A DNA stretch of 64,000 nucleotides from Lates calcarifer (lineage: Eukaryota; Chordata; Actinopteri; Centropomidae): positions 3,656,380-3,720,379 of the forward strand of contig NC_066843.1 of NCBI RefSeq assembly GCF_001640805.2, written 5' to 3'. The position numbers and the translations under genes are program-made. This document shows, piece by piece, positions 1 through 14,500 of the stretch (the first letter of the stretch is position 1; every line of letters begins with the position of its first letter). The notes under the pieces are model-generated. The model was not told the DNA's origin and did no database searches. It saw only the letters and a list, made by a program, of their open reading frames with translations.

Positions 1-1424
1 ATGCTGTATTCTTTTGGATTCTAAATGGCATCAGCTGTTTTTGATAGTCTACTTTAGTTTTCTTGAAGGACTTAAGTTGTTTTTCTCTGGAAGATGTTGT
101 AATGTTGAAACAAAAATGATTCAGTAAGTTTTAGTTTTAGTCATTTGTTCTCAAGTAAACTACATTTTGTTTTGCTTTTTTGAGAAATCAACACCTACAG
201 TATTCTCAGATGGCCAGCGCTGAACCAAATAGTGGGTAAGAGGAACTGGATGGTCCAGAATGAGAAATAAGGTAGATGGTTTGAATAGAAAACACAAACC
301 TTCAAAAAGAATGAAGGTGACAGAAGATCTAAAGGCTACCAGTGGATGAATACCAAGTAGCAAGAGAACAGAGGATGCAGCAGACACTTGATCATATAAA
401 TGGCAGCTGCGTAAGAAGTTTCAGGTAGTATTCAGCCGTCATTTAAAAGTGGAAATTGCACCCAGTTATAATAAAAGACTAAGAAGTGAGAAAAGAGGAA
501 GGAGATCAGATTTTTTGAAGGGGAAATGAGGCACACAGTGTGTGCTAACATGAGAGGCCAAAGAAAAAGAAAGAACAATAAAATATATCCTTTAGGGGAA
601 ATGATGTGGTCCTCTGTGTTTCACGCCTTCCCCCAAAACTTTTTTATGTTACTTAGGTAATGTAAAACTAGCAACAACAGCAAGACAACAACACACTTTA
701 TTCAGTTGGAGGCCATATGACACAGATTTTTGTGCGTGCTTAGACGTGAAAATAGTATATGATAGATGCATTATTGATGTGACGTGATAGCCTGCGTGGT
801 GTATACAGGTTTGCTTGCTATTCATTTCCTTTTGGTTTAAACTTAAAGCACATGTTTGTGCAAATGTAGAGACATGAGAATTTCCAGGACACAGTTCAAA
901 TCTATTCTCCATGTTCCCACGTTTGGAGTGCGATTTACCTTCATATATTCAAAGTGAAACTAGCATTTCACTTTGGCAGTGTCTTCTGACATCAGTGTTG
1001 CTGTATATATCCATGAAAATTAAATCTGTGTGTAGGATTTTTTGCAGAAATGCTGGCATATTTTAATCACCTCCTTTCTATATTATCATGCAGACAGAGC
1101 ATCATGCAGAATCAACGTGAATATGGTTTTGCAGATGTACGTGAGGCAGTGCCTGTGATATTGGATTTTCTGGTTGCGACTTAATTTCTGTTCTCTTGGG
1201 GAAACTCAAAATAGTTTCAGTATTGAAAATGATGAAAACTGTTGTGAGTTTTGTTTTTGCACAAGACTAGATATGTGTATCCTGTGTGTATGCACGTATA
1301 TGCGAGTGATAGACAGTCCTTGCCGACCCTGCAGTTATAGCCAATTTACTGTGATCACAATGACAAGTGTCTCCTTATGGATACTTAGTAATTAGCTAAG
1401 AGGAGATGGAGAAAGGTTGGAGTT

Positions 1425-1460
1425 GGTGGGGCATTAGAGAACCTGTCAGAATGCCCCACC
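1425..1460. repeat. Perfect 11-bp inverted repeat (hairpin)
   Basis: GGTGGGGCATT at 1425-1435 is the exact reverse complement of AATGCCCCACC at 1450-1460, with a 14-nt spacer. A run of 19 A residues follows almost immediately. The stem is GC-rich and would be stable in RNA or single-stranded DNA. I cannot assign it to a family; 11 bp is too short for a normal microRNA precursor. Confidence 0.8.
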
Positions 1461-1461
1461 C

Positions 1462-1480
1462 AAAAAAAAAAAAAAAAAAA
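1462..1480 (+). repeat. Poly(A) run, 19 bp
   Basis: There are 19 consecutive A residues directly after the hairpin arm. They could be the tail of an old retroposed sequence or a simple homopolymer. I found no clear retroposed body upstream apart from the hairpin. Confidence 0.85.
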
Positions 1481-2534
1481 TCCGTCATGAGGCTTGTCTG
1501 GCCCCCCTCACCCGAAGTCCCCTCCCTCACACTTGGCTGCTCCAGTTAATTGAAGCCACTATAGATCAGTCAGAGGAGCTGGATCTGCACGCCTGAGCAG
1601 ACCATGCCGCTCACCTGACCTGCCAGTCAACACTGCCAGCTGCCACACACAACCACATCCCAACACACTGTCCTCTTTCATGTTTAACATCCCCAGAACA
1701 CTGCAGGCATCCCAGGGAGAAGCACAGTATACGCCCACCTCGCTACATCCGTTCCAGTTGCAGTGTAAGCCAGGGTACGTTTGCTCCAGCCACTTGAACA
1801 AGTGTATTTAAACCCTTGCACTTTTAGTTTGCCATCAAATAAGAACCACTCTGAGATGCCTGAAAATGTGGCCCTCAAGTGAACTGCAAGGCACTTTGTT
1901 AGGAGTTAGACCTTCATCTACAAGAAGTGACCCTGCAATACAGTTTTATAGCTGTAAGGAGATGGATGTTGTCATCTGATAGCTGGTACTTACTTGTGCT
2001 TGAAAAGCCAAGCATAACAAAATGAACCAAGGGCAAACTTGCTCAAGATGCAGTGAAATGCCTTTTCAGTATGTGGCACATTTATAAACTCTAAACTCTA
2101 AAGCTCAGTGCAAACTAAGAGCCAAGACTGCAAGTCCACAAAGCTCAGCTAAAGTGACACGGACAGCAATTGGATTTGTTTGGTCTAATTTGCCTCCCAC
2201 ATGGCTTTTGTTGATAAATTATGGCTGAATTGAAAATTGTCCATGGTTATCATAAAAGCATCCAATGCATAAAAGCAACAAAGAAACAACTTGTCCCCTC
2301 ATTTGGACCAAAACAAGCTGACTAAGGTTCGCAAAGACCATAAAAGTGATACTCTCGTTATCCCTGCAGAGAAATGTTATTTTCCTTTGGCCAAAGCACA
2401 TGGTTAGATTCAGGCCCAGCAGGTCCTCATACCTAATGGACAAAATTGGTTGTTTGTGAGTACTTTGCAAAGTGTTCTATATGGCTGTCACAAAAACAAA
2501 TTTTATGAGGGGTTATGATTTGCAAACTCTCTGG

Positions 2535-2625
2535 TTAATATCTGGATAAGTTTAGGCAACTAAAACTACTGGGTTAAGATTAGGTAAAGATTGTGGTCAT
2601 GGTTTAAAGAAATCAAGTAGGAGAC
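2535..2625 (+). repeat. Degraded copy of a short-period teleost repeat (GTTAAG/GATNGTGGT type)
   Basis: The stretch carries the units 'gggttaagattagg', 'aaagattgtggtcatgg' and 'tttaaag', with the same order and wording as the better copy at 8,332-8,535. From memory, bony fish genomes contain many arrays built of ~40-bp units of the type 'aagatcatggtttgg...aataa...ggttaaggtt'. This looks like one to two decayed units. It has no coding potential. Confidence 0.45.
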
Positions 2626-5600
2626 AGGGATTCAGTGTGGAAGTCACTCATGCTTTGCTGTTGAGAGAGGACAGCCATTATTCACATGACTGCTAGAGGT
2701 TTTTTTTTGCTTTAAGAGTGAACTTGTGGTAGGTAGTTTAAGGAACTGGAACAAATCAGTGCTGTCATTTATGGTGAGGAAAGTCTCACAGGACAGTTCT
2801 TCTGGAAATAGGAAGTGGCTCAGTGTCTTGCTCAATGACACATCAGCAGGGAGGATGTTTGCTGATTGTTTTCACCTAATCTGTAGGTCCACCAGTTGAG
2901 GGATTGTCACTGCAACACCCCGCTGCCCTAAACGGTGAAACATGCCAATCTGACATCCAGCAGGAATTCTGCAGAGTTAAATAGTTTTCTCTTAAATACT
3001 GTTCTACTCTCTTGGTTCTGCAGTGCTTCTTCCCATAACACTGAACACTGGGAATGTATGAAATAGTACCACAGGGAATAGATCTTTTTGAGACAACCCA
3101 CTTGGGAGTGAACGTCTAAAATGAGAAGTGGAGCTTGTGTATTGTTTGAAATGCCAGGCCTCTCCTCATTCAGCATGCCCTCCTCTGCAAGCCTTTAGTT
3201 GTAGCTCAGTCAGCTGACATTTAATGCTCAGCCATTACATACTCTGCTCCTGCTTTAGTATAGGCTCGGTTGTTACCGGCGTGAATATGAACAGACAGAT
3301 GTGACAGCTGGCCAGCCATATGTGACAGCCTTTTAGATCTTTACGCCTTAATTATTCCTTCCTTAGGGACCAATATTGACATTTTAGGTCTTAACACTCA
3401 GACCTTATAAACTGCCAGCCTCCAGTTGGCGTTATCTGTCTCTTGGCAACCTCCAAACAGACGAGAAAGGTGCTTGATAACTGCTCACAGCTAAATATGT
3501 CTGTCTGTCAGCTGTGGTGAAATGGGTGCTTTCAAATTTATTAGTGTTGTAAAAATCATTGTCTGTATATCATGTTTGCTGTTTACTGATAAGTAGCTCT
3601 GTCAAAGGTTTCTTATGATTTTTTTCTTAATTAAGTTTTCGTAGGAGTTTTTCCTCCTTTTCAGTGCGGGTCTGAGGTTGGAAGGCATCGTTTTCATCTA
3701 TTTTTATTGTGTGGGCGTTGAGAAACCCTTCGAGACTCACTGTGATTAGAGGCTATACAAATAAAATTGACTTAATTAATAACTGGAAGTGGAAGCTGTA
3801 TTATTTTGAACACCGTGTCATTAAATATCTATATCTTTGCTGCAATTTTTCACACAGCTCCAATAATCCTGCTGCAGTATGCAACAATGTGTGTGCGTTT
3901 TTTCACACCACAGGAGGGCACATGCATAGTTTCCTCAACTATTATGTTGAATGAGCCGCTGCCACACCTTTTTAAGATTTTAAAAGAAAACACATTCAAG
4001 TGTTTTATTTATCACATTGTTGTATAAGCGGTGCTCATAGGAGTGAAGCTTTTCTCTCTCAGTCTCCTTTTCTGTCTTTCTGTTTCCCTCTGTCTGTCTC
4101 ACCTGGGTCGTCCCACACATTCTCATTTCTCTTGTTATCCCAGGTTCTAATTTCAGTTGCCGCGGCAACCCTGTGGCTCTCTCCGCTTATGCCTCCTCCC
4201 TTGTCTCTCTGAGCTCCTTGTTAAGTGTGGTAGAGCTGGTTAATGATTGTGTTTTATTTCTATTTTTCTGCCAGTAGGGTTCCTTTTGATGGGCGACACA
4301 TGTCTTGACTCTTGTCTGAGTCTGCCTTTCTTCCTACTGTATCTTCATTTTCTTTCTTTCTCGCGTACTTGTTTGCTTTCTTTCCGGCTTGCCTCTTCCC
4401 TTTATTTTCCATCCATTTCTTGTTTTGTTGCACTCTCTGTCTTTGTGTTTCCTTGTTTTTCTCATGACACTGCAGACTGCCACTGTTAGCCGTCAGTCAT
4501 GCAGTAAATTGTGGTCATTCAAGGACATGAGGTGGACCGTCACTGCTTATTCAATGGCATACTTGGATGCAAATTAGTTTGCTCAGTGTGCCTTGTCTGA
4601 TTGTTTGCTTTTATGCAGATCAAGTTTACATGGAATTCAGCCAAACTCTCACTGTAAAATTTCAGTGAAACAAACAACAGGATACACATTTGTTGCATAC
4701 CTTAGGCTTGCAAGATATAAATATCTAGTAATTTATGTATTTTTATGGTTATTTGAACCAGTGTTTTTAATTTCATTGCAATACCACCACATACGTACTC
4801 TACATCAGTAGAGTTCACTTATTATACTACAACTGTAATGCTTGGTACAGATTTAGACATTCATTAAAACACTGCTGTTTCAGTATCTGTCCTAATTCAT
4901 TATTAAGCACCAAATTGTTTCACTGTCTGTTCACGAAAGGAGATGAGCGCAAATTACTTCAGCTCAAATGTAGGAGATTAAATTTGTCTTAACATTTTGG
5001 TTTTTTTTTTTTTCTACCGAAAGTTCATCCCTGAAAGGTTTTCTGTGAGATGCTGACAACTTTGTGTTATCTGAAGTAAGAATGTGTTATTGTAATCACA
5101 ACAGGGAAATTTCCTCCCATCATGTTCAGTTTTTATACACATCTAGTTTGATTTATGATTCTTTAACAATTGTCAGGTTTAAACAAATATTCTGTTATAG
5201 CCAAAAACAAGTGGAAATGTACATCTCATCTTTCTTTATTGCCTGCTTTGTCTCCTGTTGTTCATCCACCCTTCCTTCACCATCTGTGTTTTTTTTGTCT
5301 TTCCACACATACCCTCCAATAACCTCACTGAAACTGTACACTGTAGATATCATAATGACATTGAGTGACCACACCTGTATGTCTATGTGCAGCTCTCAAG
5401 ATGTGAATATCAGCAACAGGAAATGATTCCAAAATGCAAACTTTTATGGGTATAATTAAATGGATGATGGCATCTCACAGTCAAAACTACACTGTAGTAT
5501 TTGTATTTGAAAATTCTGTGAATGACTGAAAGAAAAAAACTTCATCCTGTTAACTCAGTTACTTGAAACAAGTCCAGCTTGCTTTCCTAAAGTTACAAGC

Positions 5601-7525
5601 ACTGGAATTTGATTTGTTTTGACAACAGTCTTCCTTGTGTACTTTGTTTTCTCAGTTTCCGTCTGTCAGGACATGCGTTGTTTTTTGCCTTCCTCATTCT
5701 TTTTTTCATCGGTCACATTATTCTGTGAACAAAACCTGTTTTTGTTTGAGTTTGGATGCATCAATGTAAGAAAAAGGCAGGTCCCATCACCTTCTCCTTT
5801 TGTGCTTGTTTGCCTTCCTGTCTTTCTTATTGTACTGCTCTTTTATTACCAACTCTTATTATGAGTATTTTATGGTATATTTATGTATTCAGCATGGTCT
5901 AAGATTAATGCTGTCTGGCTCCCCACTGTTGTATTTTTTCTCTTATCTTCTTTCTCTCCCTGTTTATCTGCCTCTGCCCCTCTGTCCATCACTGCCTGTT
6001 GTTGCCACCATCTTGGCATCTGCCGGAGTGCAGAAAGTCTCTCTGGTGCTTTTGATTGGCCGTTCAGAGATTGGAATGCGCCTTCCTGACTCAAATGACT
6101 TCATTAGAGAGTGATAATCTCAGAGGGGGTCTCCACCAAAGGCAGCCTGATGTGACTGATTTGTCAGAGCCATTTAGACAAAAGACGAAACGTGTGGAAT
6201 AGTTAACATGAGTAATTTCAAATGGCAGAATAGGCAGAGAGGATGAGTTTTACGGCTCAAAGTTTGATAGTGGCAGGAGTGCTCTCAGAGATAGTGAAAG
6301 AGAGGGAGATGAATTAGGAAGGCTTGGATTCAGAGCGTAGCTGTTGGTTACAGTCTCTGATTTACTTTGGCGATCTGAAATGTCACTGTGTGTATGTGTG
6401 TGTGTTTGTGGTAGTCTAGCAGCTTTATCTGCCTGGCATTTCCTGCTTTCACAACCGACTACGGCACCAGGCACCATCTGATGACCCTCCAAAAGGCTCC
6501 GCGCTGCAAAGAATATTGAGGGGAACACATGTAACCTTAACATGAATTAGGAAGACTTGGATTTGGAGGATGACAGACAGAGGTTTGCCACCTTTACTAA
6601 CACCAGCGGTTATTTTGTGGCTGTTATCTTAATAGTGTTGTGGGAGTTTGGATTTGATTCCTCCATGCTGGCTTTTCTGTGAATCCTATGTGCAGGTAAT
6701 GAACTGATCTCAAATCAGACTAGCTGGCTGATTAATACAGATGATATGACACATTCATAGCAAGCATCAGCTTGTGGCTGCAACTTTGCAGTCTTTTCCA
6801 CAGTTCTTCAGTTCTGCAAGGATAGAGGTTGGCATTTAGGTACCAGCAGCCAAACAGAGATGTACGACTGCAGGCACTCCAACGCCCACCACTATCTCAA
6901 CTCACAGCTTCTTCTGGGAGTGAATATTGAAAATGCCACCTGAAAATTATATGTTAATATTGAAACTGTTGAAACTTTTTAGCATATTTAGAGCTATATA
7001 TCTGCTGAAAAGAAACTTACATAAGGATTTAACATGAAAAATGCATGTAATGGTAGTGTCATTGAAACCACATTAACATACTATACACCACACAACTGGA
7101 GTATACTTTTACTTTTAATTTATTCATAATTAGCTAAAAATGTGACAAACTACAGCAATGGAGTGCAGACTCATGCTCATTCATCTGACATATTTTGATA
7201 GCAAAAATTCAATCAGTACCACTTGAGCCAAGTTTTGCTGATGATTCTATTTTGAAAGTTGTTTTTTTTCACATTTGTGCTCTCATTTGACCAACAGTAT
7301 TTTTCTGTGCTTAGTCTTACTGGTATTATTATCAAGGCTCAAGTTTGACACTTTAAAGAGTGAAATGGCTCATTTTCAGCCCTTACTGTATAATGTATGT
7401 GCTCCTTAATGTATAGATAACAATGTATAAAAGGTGAGGAGATCACTTTTAGTTTTAAAAGACGATCCATCTTTTATGAATTTAATGGAGAGCATTTAAA
7501 ATTCTCCCTGAATATAAATGAATGC

Positions 7526-7547
7526 ATGTGTGTGTGTATATGTGTGT
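7526..7547. repeat. Imperfect (TG)n microsatellite
   Basis: A TG run interrupted by TA. No function is inferred. Confidence 0.7.
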
Positions 7548-8331
7548 AAATGTGGTAATTGGGAGGCAGAGTGACGTTGGGGCACACAAAGGAGTAACCC
7601 TTGTCGTACCAAGTGCAACCGATGGATAGAACTGAACTTATTAGCGCAGCTACCTTTCCTCTCCTTTCCTTTCACTGAAAAGAGCAACAGCAAAGCAATA
7701 AGACAGAGAGCACCATGTGCACCTGTCTCCCTGTCTCTAAATCTCCTCAATGGCCTGTGAGACTGTGCCTGGTTTTCCACACAGTATAAGAAGCATTTAT
7801 GTGAATTCTGTATCTGTAGAGAATGAGTGAAGCTTAATAGGAATGAAAAACCTTGTGATAAAATGTTTTTCTTGGTTGACAAATTATGTGATAGATAGAT
7901 AGATGCATTCACTCATTAAATTAAGTCTAGATTGGCAGTGGTTTTATAACCATTGGGTATTGCATTACATTATTACTAATTGCTTGTCTTTGTTTTGTCT
8001 TTAGGCGTTATGAAATGTGGCCTCACATCAGTAGACACCAAAGGAGAATAACATCTTGCCTTGCATTTATGTGTTTCTGACAACTTCACACTTTTCCTGT
8101 TGACGTTTACTCAGAGAGCCAATTTATTCACCTCAGTTGAGCAGATGGAAACACACCTAATTGCATTTTATATTCTGAAGCATTTCAAACATCAGTTTTT
8201 AATTTAGTTGACTTTTGATTTCTTGAATGTGATATTTTCTTACTTCTAACTACTTTTCTGATCTGACTGACCTATCATCTGATCGTTACAAAACAGTTGA
8301 AAAATAAAGCTGTTTCATTATGTAACATCGA

Positions 8332-8535
8332 TATGGTTTGATTTGGTTTGGTGATGACTTTGTTAGCTCTAAAGAAAGATCATGGTTTGGCTTGAAATAA
8401 ATAACTTGGTTAAGGTTTGGGAAACATTAGGATCTGAGTTTAAATTACTGCTTTAAGGTTAGGGGAGCGTTGTCATCTTGATTACAATAAGTTTAGGTTT
8501 TGGAATGATCGTGATCGTAGTAAAAAGAAACCAAT
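8332..8535 (+). repeat. Degraded tandem repeat, about 42-bp units, teleost dispersed family
   Basis: Successive units can be read: 'gatcatggtttggcttgaaa', then 'cttggttaaggtttggg', then 'tttaaggttagggg', then 'gtttaggttttgg', then 'gatcgtgatcg'. Each pairs a GATC/GGTTTGG word with an AATAA word and a GGTTAAGG word at roughly 40-bp spacing. This resembles repeat arrays I recall from many teleost genomes. Units are strongly diverged, so the array is old. The family name is unknown to me. Confidence 0.5.
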
Positions 8536-11500
8536 GTTGACATTTTACTGACCCATCCATCCACACTGACCTCCCCGGAGTGGCCTTTGTTGTGTTTTGT
8601 GGCTTGAACATATACATATATCGCGTTGGGGCGCTTACGGTGACCCTGCACGGTGGCTCTCTGCCTCAGTGGTTACTACTGAATAGTCTCAGATATAAGC
8701 TTCTCCAGGGAGAGGAAGATTAAATGTGACATCTGGTAAGAAGCAGGAATATTGTTCCCTGAGGTGAAGTTATGCTTTTGTGTGGAAGAATGCCAGTTTT
8801 GACCCCGCCTCCCCCCCATTGCATTAGATTGCCCTTGATCCCCATATTTCAACACAGTGATATGACAGTATGACAAGTTAAGTGAACAGTTGATCTTAAT
8901 TGGCTCCTCTTCAGTCTGTGTGCATGTGTGTGTGTGTGGATCCACTTGGGTTTGAAGTACTTTATGCTAATGGAGACCAACAGTAGGGACACATCTACTT
9001 CACAAAAGATGTTTGCTTTTCAGTGATATTTGGTTCATTGATGTTTTTCCTAGCTAGATTCTGTCTCTAGAGACAGATGGGTATGTGAGAGGATACCAAA
9101 CAGCCAAATGGATGGTCTGGTACACCTCGCTGTCAGTCATGTTTCCTGTATTTTAGGATGCATCTAGAAATTTTTGGCATTTTCTTTTTTGCCCTCCAAA
9201 AACAGTGGACTTTAATAGAATGGATCCACGCCAAATTTGCCTACACTACTGCTCCTTTTCCCTTTTTTTTCTCTTGCCCACATGAGTTGCTCTACTTCTG
9301 TTTAAGATGACATCTCACAAATTCAGTGACTTGTACTGCTGCTGGCACTGTTCATCATTATAATTGTTGGAGCGAAGGGAGGATATGGTGAGGAGAAAAT
9401 GGAGAAAATAAGCTCGGAAAAACTCAGTGGGTCTGAAATCGCTCCCTTATTTACTCATACACTACATATTAAACATACTGAAAACTCTGAAGTTTACTCT
9501 ATTGTGTGACTTTTTAAAATTAATAATGCAGCATTATTTTGTGTCTCCATTGTCATCTTAAGAGAAACAGTGAGCCATTGAATTGTATATTTTTTTGTAC
9601 CTTCGAGGGATTTTTTTTTAAGGCTTTATATGACATAAACGTTAAAAATAAAATTCAGACTCTCAAATGAAATGGCTGAATGTAAGTATAGAGCACTTGG
9701 TAGCGAATAGGGAGCGATTCAGGACAAAGGACCATAGTGAAGGGAGGATGAAATTGTCCCTTGCTGAAATGAGCCCTTACAGGTACCTGGGGATTAGACA
9801 GAAAACCGTTTTACCTAAGGCTACATTTCTGTGCCAGAGCAAACTGACATGATTTCAAACTGTAATTAAAATGGAAAACAACATGAGGAGGAGGTTGGTG
9901 ACCAAAGTCTGACATGGTCTTAACCTTTATGTGTGGAATTCTAATAATGTCATGATGTACTTTGAACATTGAATTGATTTTTTTCAAAATGTTTCTGTGG
10001 TAAATGTCATCACAACTCAAATTCAGATTTTTTTTCCACAGGAAAATATTAGACTGGATTGCATTGTAGTTTCTGATAGCTTTTGCATGAATAGTAAAGG
10101 TTGTCTGTCTCATCAAAGATTCATTACTCCTCGTGGTTCACATAATGCAGCATTAGGAGGTTGGTAAAGTTTGGTATCCCTTTCTTTATCTAGTCACATA
10201 CTCAAATATGATCACAATGCCCTTTATTCTACTCTATGAACAATATTCTGTGAGTATTCAGAATTTCAGAAATTAACTGATATATAATTAAATGTGGAAT
10301 GCAGTATCATTAATAGAAACCCACAGTTGGGTTTATTTATTTTGTAAGCCTATTCTATACTCTCAGGTATCTCGTTTTGCATCATACTTATATAAATGCT
10401 GAAACCTGTTGGCATACAAAGGTATTGACTGAGCGCATATATGATGTCCAACACCCTCTGTGAGAAGAGAAGGATCAGAAGAGATTAGACAAGCGGCGGG
10501 GATAAAGATAGCGCTAAAGACAGGCTTTGTTTTTTGGTCCCCTTATGAGCCAGGGCTCCTGCTAATTACCAAGCTCTCTGGTCCTTGCTAAATGTGTTTG
10601 AAATCCACTGGATGCAGATAATTGAGCTGGAAATGTGTTACATGACAAAGTCACGCTGAAGGACAACCACTAAAAAAGACCTCTTCTCCACGTCCCCCCT
10701 ATTTTCTCTGTCAGACACACTTTTGAAATAAAACTCCCCCCAAATGATTCATTCCACGGTGTTTATTGTTTGTTGAGATCGAATCTTAGGGGATGTTTGA
10801 GCCACCTATTGTGATAAGCTATAGTCAAAACAGAGACAGGCCAATGGCGTATGTGTCAGACAGGCCTGTGTTTTCTTGTTGCAGAAATAATTGCTTTTAG
10901 CCTTCAGTTTAGGGATGTGAGCCTCTAAAAATCCCTCACACATCATCATAGCAAAGTAGAAAAATGTTTTATAGCCACAGGCTGAATGTTTCTGTCTGTG
11001 CATCTAAGTTTTCTCTCAGCTAAGCAGTGGCTTGTACTAAAAAATTTGTATAGCCTAAATCTCAAATTGATTTCACCGCTTCATATGAAAATTGATTTAC
11101 CGGCTTGGATACATAGATCCTGGGCAGAGATGGGCCTCCCCGGAGAATGTTGAAGCAAAGTGAAAACAAGGTGAAGAGAGACTCCCCGTCATTCTATTTG
11201 CATTTTAATTATAAATTGCATCATTGCACCGAGTGCGGTAACAAAACAAATCCCTCTCACTCCATTCACTCCTCCCTTTTGCTTCAAGCTCGGCTCACTT
11301 CATGAGAATGAAACTTCGTGCGGAGAGCCTCTGCAGGGCAGAAAATAAACAGGGAGGCTAATACGTAAGAGCACAGCCAATACAGTCATGTGTATGAAGG
11401 TGAAAGAAGCTTCACTTCAGTGCAAGTATGCAAACACTGTTGTACCAATACTGTTCTCTATCATTTTAATTCAGGGAATGGAAGAGATATAGCAACAAAA

Positions 11501-14500
11501 AAGACCTTTATTTTGACAGTCAGACAGACTTTGTTGTGTTTTTAGAGGATTTCTGTGTTGGAGAAGAAGACGACACAAAGTGAGAGAGAGAGCTGTGGAC
11601 TTGCTTCAGCCAGTATCATTTTGTCATTTAGAAAGCACCTCTCTGTTGTTATCTTGGCTACATGGGCTTACTGTGGTTTTGATGTCTGCCTCAGAGTATA
11701 TAATTTTTTCAAGTCTCAGATTTTCACAGTGGATTTGGCTCACTCTGCTCTGTGTGTGTTTGTGTGTGTGCCTACGCTTGTACGTGTAGGTTTTGTCACC
11801 TAAGTGTTGTGCTGTGAGTATAGATGGTTAATTGATCACATTGGAGCAAAGTGCAAGGACAGATTGCAAGAGCTCATACTGAAAGGCTTTAGACGTGGGA
11901 CTTATAGCTGCAGTCTGGATTTTTCACATGATGGCAATGTTTATATGTACACACAGGGCCTCATTTACCAAAGTTGAGTGTGTAATCCACATGCAAAACT
12001 GTAACAGTTGCCAAATACATACAGCAGCAGTGCAGTTTTTTCCTTGCAGGCAGGTCTTATTGAATAAGTAATATCTGATATTTCTAGCTGAGTGTGCAAA
12101 TTATTAGGAGAGGAGTATGCTAATAGATTGATTTGCATGTGTAATGTGATTTACCGAGACTGAAAGTCATTGTGGTAAAGGTATTTGTGTGTGTAATGAT
12201 GTACATTAGACCATGTATTTATCAGAAAGTCATTCACAAATTGCAACTTTTGTGGCAAAGTATGGGAACTTTACAGAGACGAAGTGTTAACATTTTGACT
12301 GTAGTTAAAGTAAATGACTTATAAAGTTGAATTAGGTGAGTGTTGAGGAAGCTCTATGGCTTGTGTTTGGATTTAGGATTGGACCTTTTTACCTAAGATA
12401 GAGTCGCACAGCAGGTGGTCAACTCTGCATTATCTGAACAAAACAGATATTTGCGGAAGAGGATGGAGAAATGGAGAGGAAGAGGAAAGGATGGTGGCAA
12501 GGGCCAAATGCTTCTTCTATGTCTTTTGTTCAGCCATGGCATTACATTAGGTTAAAATAGCCTCAAGCCACGCCATTGATTATATTCAATGATGAATGAT
12601 GATGTAGAGATGTGATTTTTCTTTTATATCACCTTGGCTTGACTATTGTGCTGTCTCATATGTGGCAAGCAGCTCTGAGTAAATTAGTGATTATAGAATA
12701 ATCTCATTGTTAATATTTGCAGTGAGTATTTATTCCTGTTTATTATGGACATGGTTATTTTTTGAACAAGAATATTTGATGTTGCTTCACTAATCTTAGC
12801 ACAACGGTCCATTTGTTCAGTATGTTTTATATGTCAGTCTTCTGTCTAAGCACTGCGACGTCATCTCTTAGAAGTGTAGTCCAGAACATCAGTGCAATGA
12901 CTGCTTATCTCTAAAGACAATGCCAAAATTAAATTAATTGATATTACCACTCATAGTAGTGATCAGTATACTTGTGAGGCTAGGATATTAACATTATTAA
13001 TTTGGGCTAAGCTATTTTACTGTGAGACTTATTATGGTATTTCTGTAATCTTAGCTGCACAATTAATACTTTTCTCAATTTTATATCTTCTAAAGCCAGA
13101 AATGTGATCAAAACAAGGGACTAAAGCAGCGAGAAGAAGTGTGGCATTGGTATACTTGTCTGGTTTTATAGCAATCTTGTGTGGGTTTAAGACGGGTAGA
13201 GAAAATGGGACATTTAGGTGATGGTTTAAAAAGGGATGAAATAAGCAGATGGAGGAAAAAAGAGAGAAGACACCATGAGTGATATGGAGAGGGATGGTGA
13301 TGTTGTTTCACTGGGGTTAGCTCCACGGTTCAGGGAGGGCCTCTGTCTCTGCCAGCGCCTCTTAATCCATCACACCTCCTGCGGCCCTGGATCCGACACA
13401 CTCCAGTGTCTCCCCAACCCGCCGCCGAGTTTGCGCTCAGCTCTGTCATGCATGTGTGCCCACTTGTCCCGGCATTCTCTTATCCCTGTTTTCACCCTCC
13501 TTTTCTCTCTCTCAGTGAGTGTCAGGGCTTTCAGCAGTGCCTTGGGCAAGATGGACAGACCGTTTTACAGCAGACATGTTTTCATACATGCTCCACATCC
13601 AGCCTTGCTCACACGTGTGTGTCTCTCGCTCTCTCTCTCTCTGCCTATTTTGCCTGCCAGTCTCACCTGCGGCAGCGTCTCATAATAGTTTAGTTTTTCT
13701 TGCCAATAATGTCAGAGACTTCTCTGCACTACTTTCCTCTCTCATGACCGTCTGCTTGTCTGCTGCCAGAACTCTTGAATTTCTCATAACAGAGAGTTGG
13801 AAACATTTCCTTCATATGATTCCTGTGTGTGCTTATTTGACAGGATGTGCACCTCCAGCCAGTTGTGGTTGATTTTTAGAAATGAGGGTCAGCTACTTCA
13901 CTTGATCAGTCTTGCTGATCCCCCAGATGCATCTGCACATGCTCCCTGTAAGTTTTCATTGGAGCTGCTGTCTGCTTTTAATGGAATCTGACCTTATAAT
14001 GACCAGGCTTCATTAACCCTCTGTCAGATTTCTCACCAGAGCTGAAGGGAAGATGGTAATGGTGGGAGGGGGGTTGTTAGAAGAGCACAGGGTTGACTCT
14101 AAGCTGTGGAAAAGTGAGCTGGCATGTGGGCGTTTGATTTACGTTCAGAAATGCGTCATGCATACGCTCAAAGCTGCAACACTCTGTCACTTAGCCTCAG
14201 CCTTTTGGCACGTTTTCAGTCTTTGTAGTCTGTCCCTCTAAACTCTGCAGCCCGTCTCTGTACCTCACTGTTTCACTCGCTGCCTATCGTCACACAAGGT
14301 GACCCTCTAAACACTCCAGGATGCCTGCTGTGATTGCAGCCTTTTCTGCAGCAGCCAAATCACGCAGCTCCACCCCCTGTCCACCTGGTGGTGGTGTCTC
14401 AGCATTGTGCCACCCCTTTTCTTCTCCTCCCAGCAGGAAGTGGGGCCCTGAGGGAGAGGCAAGTGGGTGGTTCTTTGTATTTGATGTTTCCCTTTCATTT

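Noticed and set aside
13275..13872. Overlapping open frames of 95-136 codons upstream of spop
   Set aside because: They lie in a CT-rich stretch, the three frames overlap, and none resembles a known protein or is bounded by good splice sites.
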